Of a stretch of DNA of 64,000 nt, positions 20,170 through 30,510 are shown in pieces (the first letter of the stretch is position 1; every line of letters begins with the position of its first letter). This DNA is from Agaricus subrufescens. Its lineage: Eukaryota; Basidiomycota; Agaricomycetes; Agaricales; Agaricaceae. Where the stretch lies: the NCBI GenBank assembly GCA_029945375.1, contig CM057059.1:3410001-3474000 (forward strand), written 5' to 3'. The notes under the pieces are model-generated. The model made no database searches and had not been told where the DNA came from. It saw only the letters and a list, made by a program, of their open reading frames with translations. Position numbers and translations under genes: made by a program.

Positions 20170-21553
20170 ATGGCCGACTCCCGATTTTATGAAGACGACG
20201 AAGAGGACATGGAGGAACTTCTGCAGATGCAGGAGGTGATACACCAACTGTGCATGATGGAGGAAGAAGACGAGGACGAGCTTGTAATGATTGCAGTGGC
20301 GGCATTAGCATTGGTAGATCAGATGGCCAGGGATACTCGGAATGCACAACGATCACAACGTCGTCAAGGTCTTCTACGCTCCGACTTGATTGACAATCCG
20401 AGAGCAGAGACTCCTTGGCAGGTGCTTTATCGAGCACAGAATCCCCCCAGTTTCATCACCACAATGGGCTTCGATCCCATCACATTTCAACGTATACTCG
20501 ATGCAGGGTTTAATCATTTATGGGAAAGTACAACTATTGCCCGTACTGGCACCAATGTCAATGGAATTCCGCGCCCAACCCGACGTTCATTAGATGGTGC
20601 TGGAGGGCTTGGCTTGCTCTTGCATTATCTAAACTCGACGATGAATGAGATAAGTCTGTGCGAGATCTTTGCCCTGATCCCCTCTTCAGTCAATCGATAT
20701 CTTACCTTTTCCTTACCAATTCTGGTTAAAACACTCCGCCATATGCCAGACGCTCGTGTCGTCTTTCCAAAAGGAGATGAATTCGATCATCTCAATCAAC
20801 TTATCCTCCAAAGGCACCCTCTCTTGGTAGGCGCTTTTGGAAGTATGGATGGGTTAAACCTACCTGTCCAAACAGCAGCTGACGAAGATCTTGAAAATGC
20901 AACATACAATGGATGGCTACATTCACACTTTGTGAGCTGTGTGTATGCATTCGCAGCTGATGGTAAGCATTTATCTATTCGGGGTTTTTTATCTATTGAA
21001 GTATAAGCTATCAGGAACTATAATAGCGTGTAGCCTGAATGCACCAGGCAGTTGGCACGACAGCCGCATAGCCAAACCAATTTATAAAAAACTGATCAAT
21101 GATACTCCTGCCGGTTACTACCTTGTAACTGACACTGCCTTCCCACGCGGAGCAGGATTACTTGAAGGAAAAATTCAGTCACCTCTCAAGCAAAAGGAGA
21201 AGTTGCCGGATGATGAAGAAGAATGAAATAACCTGCTTTCATTTAATAGACAACTTCTTTCATATAGACAGACAGCCGAGTGGGGTATGCGAGCCCTACA
21301 AGGCTCATTCAGCAGGCTCCGTATACCCCTCCCAATCAACCACCAGGAACGCCGATCATGGATTCTTGAAGCGATCACACGTCTCCACAATCTTCGCACT
21401 CGAGCTATTGGCATCAATCAAATACGGTCCGTGTATATGCCAATGTGGAATGATGATGAAGACTTTTTGCTCACCTTTCAAAATATGGCATTCTCTGCTT
21501 TGAGAAAAAATGACTGTGTTACACGGTTTCATGTGGAGGCGGTCAGAATGTAG
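20170..21553 (+). pseudogene. Harbinger transposase with in-frame TGA (copy 1)
   Basis: ATG at 20170. Exon 1 runs to 20962 and a 52-nt intron spans 20963-21014 (GTAAGC...TATCAG). Exon 2 continues from 21015. Catalytic residues: Asp in F-G-S-M-D-G (codon 20848) and Asp in P-G-S-W-H-D-S (codon 21059). The Glu in Q-T-A-E-W-G (codon 21278) lies after TGA 21224-21226. The frame stays open after the TGA to TAG 21551-21553 and contains conserved family sequence (F-N-R-Q-L-L-S-Y-R-Q). The truncated product therefore lacks the third catalytic residue. An alternative in-frame intron at 21202-21249 would remove the stop, but also conserved residues, and has a poor donor. Confidence 0.9.
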
Positions 21554-21708
21554 CAGCCATGTAACATTAGTAAGATAGTAGAGTAAACAAATGATGTGAA
21601 ATGTGAACTAGATCAAGCCGTAATGACAGGGGGTACTGTAGATAAAAAGTCCGGTCATTTAGATTAGATGAAAGTAAATTAGTGAACGACTAGTGAGCGA
21701 AAAAATGA

Positions 21709-23389
21709 TTACAATTCTTGGCTAACTTCAGAGAACGCCTCCTCAACCTCCCCTTGTGCTGGTTGGGATCCTGAAGCGATGCCTGTCGACCTCGGGTCAG
21801 GGTAAGTGAATCTCCGTGTCCCGGGGCTATCATTGAGCCCCAGGTACTCATTATTATCGGTATCACTATCATTTTGACTGATCCATTGAGTAGACCTTCC
21901 ACCACAGGAGTAATAAATATCTTGCCTGATAGGACTCCTCCGGCGTGGGGGTGAGCTTGGAGCGAAGGGGTTGGGAGATCTTCTGCGAGAAGCTCTCACT
22001 TCCCTCTCATATGAACGCTGCATCTCGAACATTCGGGCACAAAAATTGTCAGCCCGGCGATTCGCTTCAATGAGCTGACGATTGGATTCACGAAGCTGAG
22101 AGGTCAGCGCAAAGATCTGCTGAGTCTGCGAGATCTGGCTAGCGATTTCATTGTGGCGAGTTTGACGAGAAGAGGGGTCGAGGGCCAGCCCGATGGTATT
22201 GAGTAAGGCCTGGCTGGTATTGCGAGAAGACACACAGCTAGCGGGAGGTGGAACAGACCGGGCACACCTGCGCTTAGCGACCCATTTCCCCTCAGCTGGG
22301 GCCTCTTCCTTTACAGCCACAATCTCCTCATTTGTAACCTCTTCAATCTCGTCGAGAACCTTGGTGTCTTCATCGGCATCCTCGATCTCATCATCCAACT
22401 CCATAGTCCCAGCCTTCCCATTAATATCTTCATTGATTTCTAAGGCGTGCTCGACGTTCTGAGGGACTTTCGGATTTCCTGTAGGCTTCGTCGTATTACA
22501 GAGCTACCAGACATCTGTTAGATATCTACTCGAATATTTCAATAAACACATACCTGTTTGAACTTCGCTTCCAGCGCTCGAGCACCACGTATGGTGCGCC
22601 CATTCTCCTTACAGTAAGCCGTAAACTCCTCTTCAACCTTCTCCCATTCATTATTACAGATCGGAAGGTACTTCTCTATGAGATCAAGCAAGAGATCTAA
22701 CTCGGCCTTTGTATATCCCAAGCACCCCTGTTGACGGCCGCGTCGACCTGACTTAGCACGCTTCGGTGCTGGTTCCTTCGCTGTAGTGCACTTTGACGTT
22801 TGTTCATTCGCCTTAGCGTGCTTGGGGGCGGGCTCCTCAGGCGCTGCTGAGGACGCTTTACGCTTGGTTGAAGAACTCGAAGCGGCCGGCTCAACAGCCT
22901 TCACCTTTCCTTTACCTTTTATAGGGTGGCGTGCGCCTGCAATTTTTGCTACTGGCTGAGCGGTGCGAGCCCGCAATGCACGTTTGACGATAGTATCGGC
23001 GGATGGTAAGTCATCGGAGTCCTGATCGGTGGGTAATGAAGGCGGCCCAGAGTTGGCGGATTGGTGGGATGCGCTCAGTTGCACAGGGGGTTGTGACAAT
23101 GGATAATGTGTGGGCGGATTCTCCTGTAGACCCTGCGATGGAAAGGAATGATAAGAAAACCCCTGAGCCAACTGGCTAGGGGCTGGGAAATTATAGGCAG
23201 GTGGAGCCGATAGGTTATATGGCGGGAGAGCCTATATATATCTGATGTGAAATTTGATAATCACACTTATTTAAGAACACATACTGATTGACTTGGGGTG
23301 TGAACGCCCGAAGGGGGAATGATTTGACTCTGGGTAGCGAAGGCGGCACTAGATGGAGCACCAGCCATCGGAGCAGTGTACTGAGCCAT
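21709..23389 (-). CDS. Harbinger SANT/Myb-like DNA-binding protein (copy 1)
   Basis: Three exons: 23285-23389, 22554-23231 and 21709-22503, giving 525 aa. ATG is at 23389. The middle holds a Myb/SANT-like domain (G-Y-T-K-A-E-L-D-L-L-L, N-E-W-E-K-V-E, then K-F-K-Q joined across the intron to L-C-N-T). Upstream is a Lys/Ala-rich basic stretch; downstream is a coiled-coil-like segment (Q-T-Q-Q-I-F-A-L-T-S-Q-L-R-E-S-N). Such partner proteins bind terminal repeats and help the transposase reach the nucleus and the ends. The frame is intact. Splice sites are inferred from consensus and frame. Confidence 0.85.
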
Positions 23390-25101
23390 AGGATAAATAA
23401 AAGTTAGAGTGAGTGATAAATACGCAAACGAAAGTTGAGGTTGTTGAGGTGGGCTCCTCTGTCCTGCTTGCTTAAATAGATCTGTTTTTGTGCTTTGTGC
23501 TCAACATGTGCAGACCTCGGATTGTCAAGACGTAGTTGATTACTCTTCCATTATATTAATTGCACTTCATTAAGGATCCCTATGGATGTGAGATTGATTG
23601 ATGTGCCATGGTGGTAGATCAATCATACTTGAAATAGGGCAATTTACGTCTATAGCTATATGTAAACTCATGGGATTGTCGAGCATGAGGCTGTTTCTAT
23701 TGTGAAATAACAACAATCCCTGGCAGTAGTTACTCGTGAAACACTTTCATTCCGCAGAGGCAACGAACGGCTGGCGCTACATTATCTTTCAACTGTAATA
23801 TCAAATATCACAAACCGAATATAGATGTTATCACACGACCCAAACCAAATATAGGTGTTATCACACGACACCCTGAGGACGATGGATCTTACACGTGGGC
23901 ATTTAGTGTGTGAAACTACGATTAGCCGAGTTTGCAGCGTCTAGAATTCTGGAAGGGGGGGGGCCTCCTCTAGATTTAAGGTTTGAAAAGTAGCTGTTTT
24001 CAAGACCAGCTCAGGGTGAGGCTCAATTTGGGGAGCGGATAGTTCCGCCGTACGAAATATTTCCATTTAAGTAATTTAGAAATTTGAAATTTAGAAACTT
24101 GGCTCTGCGGCAAGTCACCCACTCATAAAGATACATCGGGAAGCCCCAAAAAACAACCTAATGTTCCCTTATGGCATATCATTTTTCCACGCAAAGATCA
24201 GCAAGATTCGGTCCGCTCTCAAGATGGAGTGGGGGTACCGAGGCAATTCACTGATCCTGGTGTGGCCACGCTTACTCCTGGTAGCTTTCAGGAGATATCG
24301 ATGAATGGGGTCAATCTAGTAGACGCCACACAGTGGCAGCAGGTACTTGAGGGTAGACCTATTGGGTGACTTGCCGCAGAGCCAAGTTTCTAAATTTCAA
24401 ATTTCTAAATTACTTAAATGGAAATATTTCGTACGGCGGAACTATCCACTCCCCAAATTGAGCCTCACCCTGAGCTGGTCTTGAAAACAGCTACTTTTCA
24501 AACCTTAAATCTAGAGGAGGCCCCCCCCCCCCCCCCTTCCAGAATTCTAGACGCTGCAAACTCGGCTAATCGTAGTTTCACACACTAAATGCCCACGTGT
24601 AAGATCCATCGTCCTCAGGGTGTCGTGTGATAACACCTATATTTGGTTTGGGTCGTGTGATAACATCTATATTCGGTTTGTGATATTTGATATTACAGTT
24701 GAAAGATAATGTAGCGCCAGCCGTTCGTTGCCTCTGCGGAATGAAAGTGTTTCACGAGTAACTACTGCCAGGGATTGTTGTTATTTCACAATAGAAACAG
24801 CCTCATGCTCGACAATCCCATGAGTTTACATATAGCTATAGACGTAAATTGCCCTATTTCAAGTATGATTGATCTACCACCATGGCACATCAATCAATCT
24901 CACATCCATAGGGATCCTTAATGAAGTGCAATTAATATAATGGAAGAGTAATCAACTACGTCTTGACAATCCGAGGTCTGCACATGTTGAGCACAAAGCA
25001 CAAAAACAGATCTATTTAAGCAAGCAGGACAGAGGAGCCCACCTCAACAACCTCAACTTTCGTTTGCGTATTTATCACTCACTCTAACTTTTATTTATCC
25101 T

Positions 25102-26782
25102 ATGGCTCAGTACACTGCTCCGATGGCTGGTGCTCCATCTAGTGCCGCCTTCGCTACCCAGAGTCAAATCATTCCCCCTTCGGGCGTTCACACCCCAAGT
25201 CAATCAGTATGTGTTCTTAAATAAGTGTGATTATCAAATTTCACATCAGATATATATAGGCTCTCCCGCCATATAACCTATCGGCTCCACCTGCCTATAA
25301 TTTCCCAGCCCCTAGCCAGTTGGCTCAGGGGTTTTCTTATCATTCCTTTCCATCGCAGGGTCTACAGGAGAATCCGCCCACACATTATCCATTGTCACAA
25401 CCCCCTGTGCAACTGAGCGCATCCCACCAATCCGCCAACTCTGGGCCGCCTTCATTACCCACCGATCAGGACTCCGATGACTTACCATCCGCCGATACTA
25501 TCGTCAAACGTGCATTGCGGGCTCGCACCGCTCAGCCAGTAGCAAAAATTGCAGGCGCACGCCACCCTATAAAAGGTAAAGGAAAGGTGAAGGCTGTTGA
25601 GCCGGCCGCTTCGAGTTCTTCAACCAAGCGTAAAGCGTCCTCAGCAGCGCCTGAGGAGCCCGCCCCCAAGCACGCTAAGGCGAATGAACAAACGTCAAAG
25701 TGCACTACAGCGAAGGAACCAGCACCGAAGCGTGCTAAGTCAGGTCGACGCGGCCGTCAACAGGGGTGCTTGGGATATACAAAGGCCGAGTTAGATCTCT
25801 TGCTTGATCTCATAGAGAAGTACCTTCCGATCTGTAATAATGAATGGGAGAAGGTTGAAGAGGAGTTTACGGCTTACTGTAAGGAGAATGGGCGCACCAT
25901 ACGTGGTGCTCGAGCGCTGGAAGCGAAGTTCAAACAGGTATGTGTTTATTGAAATATTCGAGTAGATATCTAACAGATGTCTGGTAGCTCTGTAATACGA
26001 CGAAGCCTACAGGAAATCCGAAAGTCCCTCAGAACGTCGAGCACGCCTTAGAAATCAATGAAGATATTAATGGGAAGGCTGGGACTATGGAGTTGGATGA
26101 TGAGATCGAGGATGCCGATGAAGACACCAAGGTTCTCGACGAGATTGAAGAGGTTACAAATGAGGAGATTGTGGCTGTAAAGGAAGAGGCCCCAGCTGAG
26201 GGGAAATGGGTCGCTAAGCGCAGGTGTGCCCGGTCTGTTCCACCTCCCGCTAGCTGTGTGTCTTCTCGCAATACCAGCCAGGCCTTACTCAATACCATCG
26301 GGCTGGCCCTCGACCCCTCTTCTCGTCAAACTCGCCACAATGAAATCGCTAGCCAGATCTCGCAGACTCAGCAGATCTTTGCGCTGACCTCTCAGCTTCG
26401 TGAATCCAATCGTCAGCTCATTGAAGCGAATCGCCGGGCTGACAATTTTTGTGCCCGAATGTTCGAGATGCAGCGTTCATATGAGAGGGAAGTGAGAGCT
26501 TCTCGCAGAAGATCTCCCAACCCCTTCGCTCCAAGCTCACCCCCACGCCGGAGGAGTCCTATCAGGCAAGATATTTATTACTCCTGTGGTGGAAGGTCTA
26601 CTCAATGGATCAGTCAAAATGATAGTGATACCGATAATAATGAGTACCTGGGGCTCAATGATAGCCCCGGGACACGGAGATTCACTTACCCTGACCCGAG
26701 GTCGACAGGCATCGCTTCAGGATCCCAACCAGCACAAGGGGAGGTTGAGGAGGCGTTCTCTGAAGTTAGCCAAGAATTGTAA
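25102..26782 (+). CDS. Harbinger SANT/Myb-like DNA-binding protein (copy 2)
   Basis: Exons 25102-25206, 25260-25937 and 25988-26782. The product appears identical to that of copy 1 (525 aa). See copy 1 for domains. Confidence 0.85.
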
Positions 26783-26937
26783 TCATTTTTTCGCTCACTA
26801 GTCGTTCACTAATTTACTTTCATCTAATCTAAATGACCGGACTTTTTATCTACAGTACCCCCTGTCATTACGGCTTGATCTAGTTCACATTTCACATCAT
26901 TTGTTTACTCTACTATCTTACTAATGTTACATGGCTG

Positions 26938-28321
26938 CTACATTCTGACCGCCTCCACATGAAACCGTGTAACACAGTCATTTTTTCTCAAAGCAGAGAA
27001 TGCCATATTTTGAAAGGTGAGCAAAAAGTCTTCATCATCATTCCACATTGGCATATACACGGACCGTATTTGATTGATGCCAATAGCTCGAGTGCGAAGA
27101 TTGTGGAGACGTGTGATCGCTTCAAGAATCCATGATCGGCGTTCCTGGTGGTTGATTGGGAGGGGTATACGGAGCCTGCTGAATGAGCCTTGTAGGGCTC
27201 GCATACCCCACTCGGCTGTCTGTCTATATGAAAGAAGTTGTCTATTAAATGAAAGCAGGTTATTTCATTCTTCTTCATCATCCGGCAACTTCTCCTTTTG
27301 CTTGAGAGGTGACTGAATTTTTCCTTCAAGTAATCCTGCTCCGCGTGGGAAGGCAGTGTCAGTTACAAGGTAGTAACCGGCAGGAGTATCATTGATCAGT
27401 TTTTTATAAATTGGTTTGGCTATGCGGCTGTCGTGCCAACTGCCTGGTGCATTCAGGCTACACGCTATTATAGTTCCTGATAGCTTATACTTCAATAGAT
27501 AAAAAACCCCGAATAGATAAATGCTTACCATCAGCTGCGAATGCATACACACAGCTCACAAAGTGTGAATGTAGCCATCCATTGTATGTTGCATTTTCAA
27601 GATCTTCGTCAGCTGCTGTTTGGACAGGTAGGTTTAACCCATCCATACTTCCAAAAGCGCCTACCAAGAGAGGGTGCCTTTGGAGGATAAGTTGATTGAG
27701 ATGATCGAATTCATCTCCTTTTGGAAAGACGACACGAGCGTCTGGCATATGGCGGAGTGTTTTAACCAGAATTGGTAAGGAAAAGGTAAGATATCGATTG
27801 ACTGAAGAGGGGATCAGGGCAAAGATCTCGCACAGACTTATCTCATTCATCGTCGAGTTTAGATAATGCAAGAGCAAGCCAAGCCCTCCAGCACCATCTA
27901 ATGAACGTCGGGTTGGGCGCGGAATTCCATTGACATTGGTGCCAGTACGGGCAATAGTTGTACTTTCCCATAAATGATTAAACCCTGCATCGAGTATACG
28001 TTGAAATGTGATGGGATCGAAGCCCATTGTGGTGATGAAACTGGGGGGATTCTGTGCTCGATAAAGCACCTGCCAAGGAGTCTCTGCTCTCGGATTGTCA
28101 ATCAAGTCGGAGCGTAGAAGACCTTGACGACGTTGTGATCGTTGTGCATTCCGAGTATCCCTGGCCATCTGATCTACCAATGCTAATGCCGCCACTGCAA
28201 TCATTACAAGCTCGTCCTCGTCTTCTTCCTCCATCATGCACAGTTGGTGTATCACCTCCTGCATCTGCAGAAGTTCCTCCATGTCCTCTTCGTCGTCTTC
28301 ATAAAATCGGGAGTCGGCCAT
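26938..28321 (-). pseudogene. Harbinger transposase with in-frame TGA (copy 2)
   Basis: Mirror of copy 1: ATG at 28321, intron 27477-27528, and the same TGA at 27265-27267 before the catalytic Glu. The shared lesion shows that the stop existed before at least one of the two insertions. The transposase was therefore supplied in trans, or the stop is bypassed. Confidence 0.9.
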
Positions 28322-28720
28322 TTAGAGAAAGATAAGATCGGCTGTAAGTAAAAGCCGATTACATCACTATCATTTATGTATTTATATTTTAGAACATGGC
28401 CTGCGGTTTCACATAATTTATGTAGTCGTCGGAGTACGAAACTAAATAAGGTTTACAGCAAGTTTAGATTTTCTAAATCCTGCGGCAAGTCACCCATTAC
28501 AAATAGTGCTCCATCAAATATTGGGACAAGAAACAAAGTGACGGTCCTGTTCCGGCGGGGGGTCCTCCGACACATCAATAGTTCAACCTCTCCTCGGGAT
28601 GTCTCAGGAAGACCCGACACAAGTGACAGTACACCTGTCACTACTGCACCTGTATCTAAGGTCTCGTTCTGGAGAAAGATCTTCCGCTGGACCGGATGCG
28701 GTTCAAGTACGCCATTCTGA

Positions 28721-30510
28721 TGCAGCCTCATTGCATCGAAAGCACTGTTATTGAGTTTTCGATTACATTTTATTTTATTTTATGTAGGGAGTCTTCGGAA
28801 ATATCGATGGACTTAGAATATTATAACATGTTAGTGCGTAGCAAGTAGCAGTCGTATTTCAGTCGCCCCAAAATACCTCTAGTCCCAGCAACTACTCGAC
28901 CAGGAAATTGAACGTGAGAGGCCATGATACGACGGTTCTCCCTTACCTGGCATATGAGTCCGTAATCATCTTTGCATTTACATTTGTTAGGTTTCTAGTC
29001 GCGTATCACAGATAATTACCAAGTATTCTATAATCCGCCCCTTGTCTAGTAGTATGAGCACAGGTAAAGCATTTGAGGCACCTCCTTAGCCGTCGTATGA
29101 CGCCGAATTTGCCCAGTCTGGCAGCTCACAAGCGGTAAATCGAGTCGTTCTTATAAATCGGCCTAAATATTGTGGCCGTTCATTAGTTCGGGGATAATAG
29201 CTCAGACAGTACAGGTTTGACGTCTGGTGTTGACCCACAAAGCAACACTGGCTACAAGTCTTAGAGCTGAATCGATCGACTAGCGGGCGGTACCTCGGGC
29301 CATGTCTTTGTCGTAGCAACCAGCCCTTGTTGGATTCCCGGAATTACATTGTACTATGTCACTTTAACATCAGTTAGAACATAATGCCGCTGACTTTCAA
29401 CTACAGGGAGTTGTGATTGCTTCCTTTTAGAATCTACTTTATTGTCGGTTGGGTTCGATCAATTGATATGATTACGTGCACACACCTTGTTGCCTGACGC
29501 TTACGACTGGGAAGCATCGAGTGACAATAAAACATTTCTCAGCGTACCTACCTTCGTCGCTGAGTTGCAAAGTCATCCTGTGCCCCGGTTGCCAGGTCGG
29601 CTTAGTGAAGCCAGTTCACTATGACCCTTGTTGCCTGACGCTTACGACTGGGAAGCATCGAGTGACAATAAAACATTTCTCAGCGTACCTTCGTCGCTGA
29701 GTTGCAAAGTCATCCTGTGCCCCGGTTGCCAGGTCGGCTTAGTGAAGCCAGTTCACTATGACCCTCGACTTACTGTGAACCAGGTCCCTTGTGACCCTGG
29801 TCGCGGAATTCCAATCCACTGATCTTGGCCTAGTAAGATCAATTGATCTGATTGAAGTTCCGTTATGCTGTCTCGCTGCCGTCCCGGTGTATTGTAAAGG
29901 CGGACATCCAACCCTACTTCTGTGAATAATAATTCCAGTGTCCAAGTTCAGGAAAATACATGTGGTAAGTTCTAAAAGTAGCCACCGAAAAAAAAAGCAT
30001 TCCAGAGTACTGATTATTGCCAACGGTTATAGACTATTCTCCGGCAGTTCCATTGTTCTTTGTTCTGAGCCAAGAGCGTGACGACATTTCGTATCTGTCA
30101 CCGCACCAACGCTCCCGAGCATTCTACTGTGGAGCCCGAGAGCCTAGCAAAATGAAATCTGCCAGTCCGTTGTAGATGGCAGATGAAAGGCAGCACCGCA
30201 CACTCACCGTCCCCCCTGACTGAACCATGGTTCACCAGAGGTCACTTGTTCACATCCCTCACTGAAGCCCGGACGAATCTGCTTTTTCTCTCTATCGCTT
30301 ACTGACGAACAACACACATTGGCCATGCTTTGCCCACAAGCATATTGAGAATCTTTACATGCAGATCTGCATGGCAAGATCAATAATCCCTGATACGATT
30401 CTGGAACTAACCGGATTGATGGGTCAGCCGTGGGAATGATTGACCGCCGCCTCCCGACGTCTACCCAGCGGGTCGTATGATGGTGTACATATTCATCTTG
30501 TACCTCAACC
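28721..30510. other. Non-coding flank, paralogous to 0.4-1.8 kb
   Basis: Contains blocks homologous to the flank of the first FWRK copy (for example TGTTGACCCACAAAG near 29232 and 1102), and the tandem repeat at 29485. No gene is recognised. The last few hundred bases hold the promoter of the oxidoreductase gene at 30511. Confidence 0.45.
29485..29762. repeat. Tandem duplication of about 140 bp, two units
   Basis: 29485-29625 is repeated at 29626-29762 almost perfectly. The second unit lacks 4 bp (ACCTACCTTCG versus ACCTTCG). It looks like a recent local duplication. Confidence 0.85.

Larger units (their letters stand above)
19996..24120 (+). mobile_element. PIF/Harbinger DNA transposon, copy 1
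   Basis: 4125 bp with 16-bp terminal inverted repeats GGGTGACTTGCCGCAG and a 3-bp duplication ACT at 19993-19995 and 24121-24123, as expected for this superfamily. It carries the two genes typical of Harbinger: a DDE transposase (plus strand) and a SANT/Myb-like DNA-binding protein (minus strand). They are convergent, with 155 bp between the end of transposase homology and the partner's stop codon. It lies in exon 4 of the interrupted FWRK gene. It appears identical to the copy at 24364-28495 apart from a G/C run (9 versus 16 bases). Confidence 0.95.
24364..28495 (-). mobile_element. PIF/Harbinger DNA transposon, copy 2 (inverted)
   Basis: 4132 bp with the same terminal repeats as copy 1, in reverse orientation. 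It has its own target duplication ATT at 24361-24363 and 28496-28498. The 7-bp length difference from copy 1 is accounted for by the C-run near 24521. The pair forms an inverted repeat of about 4.1 kb per arm with 243 bp of host exon between them. Confidence 0.95.
4475..28720 (+). pseudogene. FWRK-family gene split over 24 kb by nested transposons
   Basis: Four exons match the intact paralogs in order, length and intron phase. Exon 1 is 4475-4513. Exon 2 is 4561-4932 joined to 19586-19601. Exon 3 is 19656-19941. Exon 4 is 19989-19995, 24124-24363 and 28499-28720. Removing the insertions and one copy of each target duplication gives 394 codons; the paralogs encode 381-389 aa. Exon 2 keeps I-F-A-P-N-L and ends K-A-I-D next to the insertion, where paralogs read G-I-D-R. 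Lesions: TGA at 4858-4860 and at 4924-4926 (paralogs have CGA at the latter), and the intron 3 donor reads ATGAGT at 19942. The second stop lies in both copies of the 9-bp duplication, so it predates that insertion. Exons 3 and 4 remain open. Function is unknown. Confidence 0.85.

Noticed and set aside
21202..21249. Intron that would splice out the Harbinger TGA
   Set aside because: In frame and GT-AG, but the donor GTTGCC is poor and the segment encodes residues typical of the family. A nonsense mutation is the simpler reading; I left it as a test rather than a feature.
24121..24363. Short sequence between the Harbingers as the loop of a single foldback element
   Set aside because: It is FWRK exon 4 in frame, and each Harbinger has its own TIR pair and its own 3-bp duplication. 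These are two elements, not one.
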